64,000 nucleotides of DNA from Turnera subulata (Eukaryota; Streptophyta; Magnoliopsida; Malpighiales; Passifloraceae), in assembly GCA_028386065.3 (NCBI GenBank), contig JAKUCV010002005.1, positions 24,161 to 88,160 on the forward strand, written 5' to 3'. How positions within the stretch are numbered: the stretch's first letter is position 1; each line of letters begins with the position of its first letter. Below, in pieces: positions 1 to 11,800 of this stretch. The notes beneath the pieces are model-generated. The model searched no databases and was not told the origin of the DNA. It saw only the letters and a program-made list of their open reading frames with translations. The position numbers and the translations under genes were made by a program.

Positions 1-1412
1 CGCAGAATCACCACCGAGCCCAACACTAACACCATCATCATCTCCACGGCAATTTTTCGGTGGCCGGAACACCACCAAACAACAACTTCTACCTTCCAAC
101 AGATCACGACTCACAACCACAACATCGCCTCCATCGTCGTCGAAGCCAACAACACCCACCATAAGCAGACAACTGATCAGAAATCGGGTATAGACAGGAA
201 AAGCAAGGATCGTCACCAAAACTTACCCACACGACACGTGATGGCGAGCAGAGGAGGAGTCCGGCAGCGATGTTGGTACCATCTGCAGAGGAGCAGGGAA
301 TTCGGCCTCCTGTGCGCGGTGGCTCGAGCTCAGAGAAGGGAGGAGATCGGCCCTTGTGTGCACGGTGATGCGAGCAGAGGAAGGCAGCGAGGAGAGCTAG
401 CGCCAGCGGTCGCGCTTGTAGAGGAAAGGGAGGAACAGGGCGGCTTTAGCGCAGAGGAAGGAAGAGGGTGCAGGGGCGGCTAGTCCAGACGGCGGCTCGT
501 CTGACTTGGTGCGACGGCGGTAGAAGCGAGGGGGAGAGCGGCGGCGCGTGAGGTGATGGTGAGTTGAGGGAGAGGCGTCGTCGGCGGCGAACACGCGGTG
601 GAGGAGAAACTGGGCGAGGAGGAGGAAGAGAGAAGGCAGGGGAGGGAGAGAGAGAGGGCGATGGTGATGGTGAGGAATCGGTGGAGGAGAAGATGAGATA
701 AAGAAGAAAAAGAGAAAAAGAAGATGTTGGTGGGAAAAAGAGATAATATAAAAAAAAAGAAAGGTGGAGAAATGGTGGGTGGGTGGCCGGTAGTGAAGGA
801 GAAGAAGATAATGAAAAGAAAGAAAAAGGAAGAGAAAAAGAAAAAAAGAAGGGAAAAGAGAAAATTAAAAGAAAAGATAGGAAAAGATAGGGAAAAGAAA
901 GAGAGTAGAAAAATTAGAAAAGAAAAAGAAACGGGAGAGAGGAAGAGTTGGCCTGGGAGAGAGAAAGAAGCGTGGTTCGTGTGTCGGTAAAATTACTGGT
1001 TCGTGAATGGACCAAAATATCCTCTAGTCCGACTTTAATCCTTCAGAAGCATAAGGGTATATCCGTCTTTCTGAAAAATTCCGTCCCGAAAATACAACTT
1101 AGGCTCGAAAAATCCGATTAAATATCCCGAGCGTTGCCCAAGTCCCAGTTTTGAAAACCGAGGCTCGGTAAGCCGTGTAGAATCCTCTGGAATTCCAAGT
1201 AACTGTCGCATCGATTTTTGAACTCAATAACCACAGAGTACCTTCGGAAGCATCGGTGGTTCATGGTTTCGAAGATCGTTTATTCCCGGTAAAACTCTCG
1301 AAATTAACTCGGAATGGTAGAATGCTCGATTAACCGTGATAAAAATTTATTTACCACAGTAAGAGTTAAAACAACTCGGTAAAATCACGAAAATTTTACC
1401 CGGGTCGATACA
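1..1412 (-). repeat. Ty3-type LTR, 3' portion (truncated by window edge)
   Basis: The right edge, read on the minus strand, starts TGTATCGACCCGGGTAAA. This closely parallels the TGTAACAGCCCGGGTAAA start of the Ty3 LTRs at 45383 and 46143. The interior has the same order of parts as those LTRs: a run rich in G+C at 1-480, a purine-rich tract at about 600-960, then short AT-rich text full of CGGTAAA and TCGAAA words. The 88-codon Lys/Glu-rich frame at 724-990 is only the purine tract. The left end is outside the window, so neither the target duplication nor the full length can be checked. Confidence 0.6.
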
Positions 1413-1760
1413 TCCCAAGCTTCTCAATCCAAAAATGAAGAACTAATATATATTAATGCAATGAAACAAAAGTATAAATACAAATAAATAAATATATAAA
1501 AGCTTATAAAAATATGGTATAGACAAAATAAAAATTTTACATTACATGTGATAGAAAAATGAATTTATAAAATCATACAAAACAAATAAAAACATAAAAT
1601 TTTAAATTTATAAGATTTTTATGTATGAAAAAATGAAAATAGGAGTATATAATTAACATAAATCTATACTTTCTATAAAAGCATGAAGACAGTGAAGCAC
1701 GAAACAGCCAAAAATACAAAAGTAACGTTACTTAATCTCTATTTCTAAAGAGCAATAATA
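1413..1760. other. AT-rich stretch, no gene seen
   Basis: Very AT-rich spacer between the Ty3 LTR end and the broken 3' end of the LINE. I see no open frame, RNA gene or terminal repeat in it. It may be remnant LINE 3' sequence or unrelated flank. Confidence 0.5.
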
Positions 1761-2001
1761 TTAAAAGACGAATATACCATTCCATAGAATTTGCATACTA
1801 CTAGGAGAAATGCAAGACATGAGAATATTACAAAAGGAATTAGGCAGCCCGATATCAGCCAAAGTATCACCAATAAAATTCCAATTCAACCGATCATATG
1901 CTTTTTCAAGATCAAGTTTTATAGCCATGAACCCCGGACCACCTCGTTTAATCCTCATGGAGTGCACATTCTCTTGTACAACCATAACATTGGCATGTAT
2001 T
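1761..2001 (-). pseudogene. LINE reverse transcriptase, distal fragment
   Basis: The translated block contains MAIKLDLEKAYDRLNW and a following IGLP, the motif-A region of plant L1 reverse transcriptases, with the catalytic Asp in KLDLEKAYD. It continues the reverse transcriptase frame interrupted at 3520 by the solo LTR. Excising the LTR and one copy of GTATT lets the frame run from FVPGRQI into the VVQE block. After ILWNG the frame leaves the family and ends, so motifs B-E are lost. Confidence 0.8.
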
Positions 2002-3519
2002 TGTTAGTGTAATATGCCCAAAAGCTAATCAATGGATGATTGTTTGTAGTCATGTATACACATTAAGGTTATTCTAATAAATATTGTTTATGAGATAAAT
2101 GCTTGCACATATTTATAACCCTAGAATATTTTATATTCTTAAATGTCCCTAGTCGTTTATTATTATGGATGGATTTTAATAATAAATTAAGACTAGCGTA
2201 TGTTGAGAATTTATATGTGATATGAATTCTACATACGGGTACAAGTTAGAGAACTTGTGGACTGGACCGACCCACATTAGAATGCTACATGGAACGTTAT
2301 ATGTTTGTCGATAGCGGTTCTTATATGTATTGTCCTTAGACCTGAGATCATCAAGGTTCCCAACATATGAGTCGTATACTTTGATATTACTCTTGGCTAT
2401 TTCGTAAATGAGTAGACCTTAGTGTAATCATTGGGTATATGATAAATGTGTAGTGGGTTTTGTATGATCCAGAGGGGATTCGTCCAACCCATATAACGGG
2501 TATATTATCGGATGGTTTCTTGATAGAGTTGAACCGTAAATGCATGGCCATGCTCGGATTATGATATGGTGATACCATAGGTATCCGTTTTACGCGGTTA
2601 ACTCGAGGATCAAGAAACCGAGATTGAACATATGCGAGATTGACATATTCCATGTCTCGTGTTTAATCTTAGATAATGGGACGAAGGGACGATGACATGT
2701 TTGCGAGGCATATGAATCAGTACTGATCTTGTCGTTTGGGTAGCAATGATGTGTTGCTAGACGCCGCTCTTTGCTTATAATTGTAAATGAGTTTACAATT
2801 ATTGCTGGATGTTACAAGTGCCTACAGGGTCACACACTTAGAGCCGTTGATTCGAGCTGGTGGTTGAACTATGGTTGGACCATGGTTGAACGAGGTATTT
2901 GAGTTTGTGGTTGGACCGTGGTTGGACCAGGGCCGTCTTGGCCTGGTGTGGTTCACTAAATGTCTGATTTATTGAACCATAATTAGTGCCATGTGATGTG
3001 TAATCCCACCAAGAGTTAGTGGAGACATGATTAGCTAAAAGCTAATCATGTTGGCCAAAGGTGTTGGCCACTTTGTCCCTTGCTTTTGTGAGTGAGATTT
3101 GATTAAGCATAATCTGATTATGCTTTGGGTATGATCACTTTGAGTCTGAAATTTTTCAGAGCAATGAGCCTTGAGAGTTCTTGTGAGTTTTAGACCATAC
3201 ACACATTCTTTGAGAAAGAAGAAAAATACCACAAACTCTAGCTTCCGAAACCTACTGCTAGCACATCAATTCGGGGGTGCTCGTGTTGGTAATCGTGTGA
3301 CGATTCCAACTAGTTATCACGGTTGGTGTGGATACCGTAGAGGGGCGGGATTGCTGTTCGGTTCTTGCTGATTCGGATCATCAGTTGAGTGAAAGACCTC
3401 AACCATGAATTTTATTATTCGGTTTACTCTGTTTCACATGGATCCTCCATGAGTACCGGGATTTCCGCTGCGCATTTGGTTGCATTTGATTGTCAAATTG
3501 CATGACCCAGCTTCTTACA
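2002..3519. repeat. Solo LTR (1518 bp) inserted in the LINE
   Basis: Starts TGTTAGTGTAATATGCCC and ends CTTCTTACA. It is bounded on both sides by GTATT (1997-2001 and 3520-3524), a 5-bp target duplication. No retroelement protein is encoded and no internal domain is seen, so it is best read as a solo LTR left by LTR-LTR recombination. A non-coding short element of the same outline is the alternative. It interrupts the LINE reverse transcriptase frame exactly. Confidence 0.85.
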
Positions 3520-4006
3520 GTATTTGCCTTCCCGGAACAAAACTAGCCTGAAATGGTAACACCAGATCATTCAAAACAGGCTTGAGACGGTTTGCAAGCA
3601 CTTTAGTAAGTAGCTTATAAGGGACCATACAAAAACTGATAGGCCTAAACTGAGTGATCTCCTCAGGACAATCCTTCTTAGGAATAAGAGTGAGTAGAGT
3701 GCGATAAATCTCTGGAGGAACCTCACCCGAAATAAAGGTCTGCTAAAGTAAAGAGCAAACCGATGGGCCAACCACCGACCAGAAACGTTGGAAGAACACT
3801 GAATGAAGACCATCAATCCCAGGGGCCTTATACGGCGCCATCTGTTTTAAAGCACAATGCACCTCCGCTATAGAAATTAGAGCCGCCATTGCTGCCAACC
3901 TCGCCGGATCAATAACAGGGAACCTGTTGCGCAAATACAATGGCTGTATAGGGACTAAATCACGGCTAAACAATCCCTGAAAAAAAGAGACCGCATGGTC
4001 ACACAA
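3520..4006 (-). pseudogene. LINE reverse transcriptase, N-terminal part
   Basis: Two overlapping minus frames (4006-3743 and about 3735-3520) give MAPYKAPGIDGLHSVFFQ, then LIPKKDCPEEITQFRPISF and LPFQASFVPGRQ. These are the classic first motifs of non-LTR reverse transcriptases (KAPGxDGL, IPK..P..FRPIS, FVPGRQI). A frameshift lies near 3740. The frame is cut at 3520 by the solo LTR. Confidence 0.85.
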
Positions 4007-4039
4007 TCTACTCTGATAAAAAACCCAATCTCCATCGAT

Positions 4040-4660
4040 CTAGAGGCCAGCCACCTTATTCCTATCGCACCAAATGAGTGTAGAAGTATGAAAATAGGCA
4101 GTATTTCGATCCCCATTCTGAACCCACTGGCTTCTAGATTTCTGATACCATAACATCTCCTCTTGAGCCAAAACCTGATCATAATAAAATTTCAACTCTC
4201 TCTCCAAATTATACAAAAATTGCCCCGATCTTCCCATGGCTTTGGCCCGTTGAATACCCCCAATCCGGGCAAGCAATGCTTTTTTCCTGCACAAAATATG
4301 GCCAAAAACCTCCCGATTCCATTTATGCAACTTGGTTTGTAACAGAGAAGTAGCGGCAGTGAACACTAAATCTCCTCGCCAGGCCGACTCAACCACCTGT
4401 TGGGATCTGGGATCCAACAACCAAGCCGCTTGAAACCCGAAAAGTTTTGGATTATTTAACGAGCACTGAGCATTCAGATGAACAGGAAGTGGTGAATGAT
4501 CGGACTTAGTACGTGGCAAACGCCAGACCTCGGCATTCGGAAAGCTAGTCCGCCACGCTTGATTGGCCAGTCCCCGATCTAACCTTTCTGCAACCAACTC
4601 TCTCCTAGCACCGTCCCTTCTTTCCCAAGTAAAAGGTGGTCCATAAAAGCCCAAGCCCAA
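4040..4660 (-). pseudogene. LINE endonuclease C-terminus and linker to reverse transcriptase
   Basis: The 206-codon frame has FTWERRDGARRELVAERLDR and LPRTKSDHSPLPVHL, the distal part of the exonuclease-endonuclease-phosphatase fold including the SDHSPL motif. A linker follows, ending SRSQWVQNGDRNTAYFH, typical of plant L1 elements ahead of the reverse transcriptase. The first codons overlap the break with the upstream endonuclease frame (4683-5186). Confidence 0.85.
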
Positions 4661-4682
4661 TAACTAACAATCATATATCCAA

Positions 4683-5186
4683 TCAGAAAACCGTGCGCAT
4701 ATAGTCATACATGCCGGCGCACCCCCTTGTTTTTTTTGTTTGATCAACATATGTGTTAAAGTCTCCAATAACCAACCACAGAGCATGCATAGATCCAGCC
4801 AAAGTACTTGTCGCCTGCCACAGACTCTGACATAGTGAGGGAGTCGGACTAGCATACATTGCCATCAAGTACCATGGTGCCGCCGCCTGATACTTAACCC
4901 TCACATGTAAGAATTGTTCATGTCGCACCAGAACATTGATGGAAAGGCTCTGGCGTTGCCAACAAATCCAAATCCCCCCGGATCTCCCATTAGCTTTCGC
5001 AACAACAAATCCATCAAAGCCACAATGTTGTAAAGTATCCAGAGCCACAGTTGACTGAACCTGTGGTTCAACTAATATAACTAACCTTGGCCAATGTGTA
5101 AAGACCAAGTCTCTAAACGCCCTGCAAAATTTGTCCCCTCCAGCCCCTTGGCAATTGCATGCTAATATTTTATGTGAAAAATCCAT
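4683..5186 (-). pseudogene. LINE endonuclease N-terminus
   Basis: This frame opens with ILACNCQGAGG, followed by RAFRDLVFTHWPRLVILVEPQ and later VIGDFN. These are the N-terminal strand with the metal-site Asn, the Glu strand and the GDFN motif of apurinic-type LINE endonucleases. The usual W before NCxG is Cys here. The frame breaks shortly after GDFN. It is a useful in-window comparison for the two 227-codon ORFs at 24693 and 38543. Confidence 0.85.
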
Positions 5187-5234
5187 TAAACAAGATAGAA
5201 ATGGATAAAAAAAAAATAGATAACAACAAAGGAA

Positions 5235-5993
5235 TCAAGAATCTGTCTGCATGAGCTCCTCAGTCATATCTTGAACCGTCGGGTTACCAGCAACATATAT
5301 GCCCTGGACCAAATGAGCCTCAGATGCACTAGGATCAGCCCTCGGAACAGCAGCATCGTTATGACTTTGGCCTCTCGGGTCAAAGACTACAGCCATTGGT
5401 AACGAGCCAGGCTGCTCACTCCCCAGACTGGCTGAAGGTGGATTAGGCGCGGAAACATCAACCTCCCGTTGTTGCTGTACACCCACCTTAAAAGAGACTG
5501 AAACCAAAACACTACCTGCTAACACACCACTCCATTTATCCACCTGCAACACACCCTCTCCCACTTTGTCTTTCCCCTTCTTTGACTTAATGCTCTTTCG
5601 AAGAGCCGCCACAGCTGCCTTAGCCAAATCTACACCCGATAAAGAGTACCCCGCCTGATCTTGAGCACGCTTCATAACGGGCGCGCCTGCAGCAGCAGGT
5701 TCATTAATAAAAATACCCTGTGATTTCGTCGGCTGCTTCCCAGATTTCACACCACCATTCCCACCTTCTGCAAGTGACCCTGACTTCATCGGTAGAGTAC
5801 CGTGCCCACTCCCAGAAGAAATAACAGTGATACCAACTGGTGCAGCCAATTTCGGCGCCTCAACTACCTCCACTACTGGTTCATCGACCGTAGACGCAAG
5901 CGCTCCAAATCGAGAACCAGTAGAGAGGTTCTTTTGTCCATCCTTTCTGTTATTTTCTTGTGTCTGGGCCGACTTACGGTTCCGGTTTCTCAC
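5235..5993 (-). pseudogene. LINE ORF1 C-terminal, low-complexity part
   Basis: The 252-codon frame is rich in Ser, Gly, Ala and Lys, with no catalytic motif, between the zinc-knuckle part of ORF1 and the endonuclease. It fits the disordered tail of plant L1 ORF1 proteins by position only. Confidence 0.6.
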
Positions 5994-6161
5994 CTTTGGA
6001 GGGACCAGAATCCATTGGCCATACTTCGAAAAAGGGCCACAAGAAACACCCCCATTCGAAACAGCCTAGGATGAAGACATCGGCCCTTGAACTCCCGAAG
6101 CTTCAGCCATCACCTGCTCCGAACACCCCGACCCAGTAGCTGCCATACCAGTGCCCGTCTT

Positions 6162-6989
6162 CTATTTTGATGGGCAACTCACCATCACAGGTCCCTCTCG
6201 GCCACACTCAAAGCACATCTGAGGTAAGTTCTTATACATAATTGTATACCAAACCCCATCTACGCAAGTCTTTGTTTGCAAAGGTGTTGACAAATCCAAA
6301 TCCACAACCGCTTTAGCAAAGCGACCTCGCTCAGTTTTTTGTGCCGAGTAATCTACCCGAATAAGCTTGCCAATCCTATTGCAAATCTCCCGGAGTATAG
6401 CCAACTGGTACAACTCCGAGGAGAGTCCAGGGACCCTGATCCAAGCCACAACTGAAGTGACTTTATGAGATGTAGGCTCGAAGTTTGGTTTCCATGGCTC
6501 CACCGTTAAATAATGATCCAATATGACCCAGGGTCCCCCAGTCAGAGCACTAAGGTATTCCGAACTGTTAGACAAACGAACCAAAAAATAGTAATGGTCG
6601 AGATCCATAACATTAAAACTACCACGTAACCCCCATAGGCGTTGTAATCTGTTACACAGCATCCGATAGCCAATTGAACACCCCCACATCTTGACAATCA
6701 CCGTGTCCTCCCACTGCTTATGAATTCTCTGCAGAAACCGATCAGAAAGACTTATGATCGGGCCTCTTTCAGTCATCACCGAGGTCACATCGCTCTCCAT
6801 AGGCTCCAGTTCAGTGTCGACCTCCAAACTCGTAGAAGACGATGCAGAGCCTAGAGCCTCGTTGAAAGATCTCTGCTCAGCCGGCGCAACAGGGATTGGG
6901 CCTACTGTTACCATGGGATCATCCTGCAGGCAAGCAGAACCATTCTCCGGCAAGGTTAGGGCCCTGCCCCCCGGCGGCGCTAAGTTCAT
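6162..6989 (-). pseudogene. LINE ORF1, DUF4283-type nucleic-acid-binding part
   Basis: The 275-codon frame contains LGLRGSFNVMDLDHYYFLVR-like text, GGPWVILDHYLTVEPWKPNF and AWIRVPGL, the DUF4283 signature of plant LINE ORF1 proteins. It then has YKNLPQMCFECGREG, leading into a CCHC zinc knuckle. The knuckle reads C-x2-C-x4-P-x4-C, so its His is replaced by Pro. The hAT-like element is inserted six bases upstream of the first ATG. The original start may have been further up, on the far side of that element. Confidence 0.8.
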
Positions 6990-6994
6990 GCAAC

Positions 6995-7910
6995 TAGGGG
7001 TGTAAACGAGTCAAGCTACTCGTGAGCTACTCAGAATCGACTTAAGGATTACTCGAACTTGACTCGTTCTAGAGCTCGAGTCGAGCTTTTTGTTCTATCG
7101 AGTCGAGCTCGAGCCTAAAATACATAGTTTATTAAGGCTCGCGAGCCTTAACGAGCTTTTACAATTTTATAAAATTCAAAGACCCCTTTATTAGTTAGGC
7201 CTAATTTTTAACTTGGGCTAGGTTTTCTAATTTTTTCATCAAGACCAGTTTACTTTTCTTTAAGCATGAGATAAGTGATCCACAAAAAACCAAACCCTAT
7301 CCTCTACATCTCCCCCTTTTTCCTTTACCGTCTTCACATTCTTTAAAAAATAAAATTTCACTTCTTCGTTTAAGGAAAAAAAAGTATCTGTTCATCAGCC
7401 GCATACCACCCTTTCCCATCCTCTGCCTCCACAGGTCCTCCCCATCCACCGGTCGCCACTAACAAGCAACTCTCCTACTACCCATACTCCTCCAAAGGCT
7501 CGTCGACCGTCAGTGCTGGTGAAGGAGACTGGGAAGCAAAGCAACGTTATATTAATTTTAGGTTTCTTTTACTTTTGCATGTTATTCAATACTTTCTTGA
7601 ATTGTGTTGTGGTCTGCGATTGTAGAGGGAGGTGTTATGAGGCTTATGGTGGATTTGGAAGAAAACAATTGGGATGGGTAGGCTGTGAGTAGCGGTGATG
7701 AAGTTGTCCAGCAGCGGCGATGATGTATTTCGAGCTTAATCGAGCCTAATAGAGCCGAGCTCGAACCTGTGTTTTTATCAACGAGCTCGAGCTCGATCCT
7801 GCATATGAAAGCTCGATCGAGCTCGAACTCGAGCTCGAGCTTGGAATTCCTTAACGAGCTCGAGTCGAGCAAGGCACTACTCGGCTCGACTCGGCTCGTT
7901 TACACCCTTA
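6995..7910. mobile_element. hAT-like non-autonomous element (916 bp)
   Basis: Ends TAGGGGTGTAAACGAG at the left and the inverse of TAAGGGTGTAAACGAG at the right. Both are flanked by the 8-bp direct repeat CATGCAAC (6987-6994, 7911-7918), as expected for hAT transposons. No transposase is encoded. Both subterminal regions are dense in GAGCTCGAG and CGAGTCGAG words that are themselves palindromic. Confidence 0.85.
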
Positions 7911-8040
7911 CATGCAACCCTAAACTTTTCTTCCGAAAACTTCGGTCCCAAGTAATAAGAAGATGATCCCTAGATGCGTCAAAAACCCCACATGTACTAC
8001 AAGTTGAGTAAATCAATTGAGAAAGATAAATAGATTTTAA

Positions 8041-8191
8041 TTATGGGCTTCTGGCAACTTAGGCCCTAATTGAAATTCTTGCCCATAACTAAAAGCTATT
8101 AGCCCAAAGAAGAGCGGAATTGTCAGCCCACAAAAACCCCAATTTCGACAACCCAAGAGAGAAATAAGTTTAGTCTGGTCCTAGGGTTTTT
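8041..8191 (+). promoter_or_regulatory. RPS26 promoter: site II boxes and telo-box
   Basis: Contains TGGGCT/AGCCCA and AGGCCC words (about 8042, 8058, 8101 and 8125) and a reversed telo-box CTAGGGTTTTT at 8181-8191, about 60 bases before the ATG. Site II plus telo-box is the known signature of plant ribosomal-protein promoters (TCP and telo-box binding factors). No clear TATA box is seen, which is also usual for this class. Confidence 0.7.
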
Positions 8192-8249
8192 GCTCTCTCG
8201 CCGCCGTTGTCAGTAGCCACTTCGAAGCTCACCGGAGGATCCTGAAAAA

Positions 8250-9689
<1,440 letters not shown>

Positions 9690-10384
9690 GGTGTTAAAGG
9701 CCAAATTTTGTATTTGATCTCTAAAGACTCTTTGAATTCCTTGAAGTTGAGAGATGTCCAGGATTATTTTGGTGTATTAAACTTCATATGCTTAATATAT
9801 TGGAAACATTACTTTAGTTGGAGATGTAGCTTTCCATTTTCCTCCCTCTAATATATTCACTGCCTGGTTTGGGCTTGAATGGACGTCCGTATGGTGGCTG
9901 CTGGCTATTTTTAATGGTGGGTGGGCTTTATAGATGGATCCATTACCACCTCTTTGGGCCGTGGATCACGCCGTTCTCTACCACGTAGCTCGGGGATCCT
10001 CCACACTTGCTCTCACTTCTAATTGTTCAGTATAACGTAAAAGTTAATTTTAAGATTCTGCTTGTGTTTGATTAACCCTTTTCTGTGTGTTCTTCGTAAT
10101 TATGGAAGAGGATCTTAAGCAAATATCCTTTTTATTATTCAAATGAAGCTTGGAACCCAACTCAATCTGATCATTCAAAAGAAAAGAAAAGGAACTGGCC
10201 CTTCTTTTTCCCCTATTACCCGGGTGCTCTGTTTTTTCCCTGAACACAAAACTTTCCATTTCCTTCCCTAATGCCCTATTCTTCTCTTCCGAGGGAAAGA
10301 AGAAAAGAAAAGAAGAAAAAGGACCAATAGGATGCGACCGGGGCTTCTACATATGATGATGGATCATACAAAAAGGCCAACTTC
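9690..10384. other. Spacer between convergent RPS26 and GA20ox genes
   Basis: Holds the 3' untranslated parts of two convergent genes. No open frame with a recognisable product and no RNA gene is seen. It includes purine-rich text at 10290-10325. Confidence 0.6.
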
Positions 10385-11800
10385 TTATTGATTCAGCTTA
10401 GTGTCTCTGTGTTGCAGCCAATTTGAGAAGACCTCCAGGGTTTTCATGTCAATCCTGTAATGCTTGTGCGCGAACTCAAGAAGAGTAGGCCATGTGAAAT
10501 CAGGGTATACTCTTGGGTTACACGCGTCCACCAATTCAGTTGGGGGAGTAACCAACTTATCATTTCTTGGGCACAAAAAGAAAGCCAGAGATTTGCGTGG
10601 GCTCTCGCTGTTCACCACTGCCCTGTGCAAGCAACTCTTGTATCTCCCATTTGAAAGCGCCTATACAACCCAACAACAACAAGACAATTAAGAACAAATT
10701 AACTAACAAAACATACTACCAATTAGCATTACAACTAGCTAGTAGAGATCGATGTGTAGTAGTACGTAGTAGTAGTAATTTTTAAGTGAAGACCTACCAT
10801 GAAAGTATCGCCAATGTTAACGACAAATGCATCGAAATTCGGGCTAATAGAGCGCCATTCGTTGTCAACAAAAACCTGCAAGCCACCCACTTGGTCTTGG
10901 TGGAGGATGGTCAAGGATGTTGGATCACAATGAGGCCCCGTTCCTAAGGTAAGGTCTGGCTTTAGGCATGGAGGGTAGTAGTTTAGCTTCATTATGGAAT
11001 CGTTCTCTTCGAAGAATTCCCTGAAGTGGCCTCTGCTCACCCCTAGGCTCATCCCTAACAGCTCCATGATCCCCAGCGACAGAGTGCTCATGGCCGCGCA
11101 ATATTCCTGATACACCCTCCTGGTATATATATATACAGACAAAATTTTATAATTAGAAACATTAAATATTTAGTATATCTACTAAAATATTCATGATCAA
11201 GAATTGGTATGTATGTATATGTGCCTACCCGAATTCTTCAAAATCTTGGCCCATTGTGTTGAGGAAGTAGTCTTTGATAATAGTTGAAGAGTCCTTCTCT
11301 GCAGAGTAGCGAAATGATAGTGCTTCTTTCCAGGGTACTTTGGAGGAAAACCTTCCGGTGAAGCTACTGGCATAGCCACAAGACTCCCCGACTTTCCTCG
11401 CCTTCTGCTTCTCGGAGAGAGGGAGCTCAAAAAAGTTGTCCATGTATCGGTGGGCGTCGGCGATGAGGGACTTGTCCACCCCGTGATTGACCACGAGGAA
11501 GAAGCCGTGCTTTTGGCAAGCCTCCCCCACCAGCCTGGAAGCTTCACTAGTGGCGACAGGGTCGCCGGAGAGAAAGAAACCTAAGTCAATGAGGGGGACT
11601 TGGAGCTCCGGCGCATTCGCGCATGGCTTGTCGTGGTCGGGCCAGACAAATTGCTGGGGTATGTTGTGTTGGTGCCTTAGGACTTTGGCGTCGAAAACTG
11701 GCTGTTGCTGCTGCTGTTTCTTGTTATCACCGTCTTGGAGTTCATCTTTTTGGTGATGGGTTGCCATTGATGACATGGTTTTCGTGCAGTCTATTGCCAT
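10385..11800 (-). CDS. GA20ox: Gibberellin 20-oxidase
   Basis: 2-oxoglutarate/Fe(II) dioxygenase of gibberellin biosynthesis, a soluble enzyme oxidising C-20 of GA12/GA53 toward GA9/GA20. Exons (minus): 11800-11229, 11119-10798, 10660-10385, giving 389 residues, typical for the family; all junctions are GT-AG and in phase. The N-terminus has a short Gln run (QQQQQ). The 2OG signature is NYYPPC near residues 237-242. Iron ligands are His254, Asp256 (HCDPTS) and His310 (LHRAVV), with Arg320-x-Ser322 binding 2-oxoglutarate. The family block usually written LPWKET reads VPWKEA here. The start at 11800 (MAID) is chosen over an upstream in-frame ATG because the extra 62 codons look like untranslated leader. 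Confidence 0.93.

Larger units (their letters stand above)
1761..7990 (-). mobile_element. L1-type LINE, decayed, 3'-truncated, interrupted by two insertions
   Basis: On the minus strand the order is ORF1 (6989-5235), endonuclease (5186-4040) and reverse transcriptase (4006-3520, resuming at 2001-1761). This is the normal order of a plant L1 element. The reverse transcriptase stops just after the LDLEKAYDRL block, at about 1770, so its catalytic YADD part and the poly-A tail are missing. A solo LTR (2002-3519) splits the reverse transcriptase and a hAT-like element (6995-7910) sits at the start of ORF1. Several stops and frame changes make it inactive. The 5' limit near 7990 is approximate. 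Confidence 0.85.

Noticed and set aside
724..990. 88-codon Lys/Glu-rich frame
   Set aside because: Product of a purine homotract in a Ty3 LTR; no protein features.
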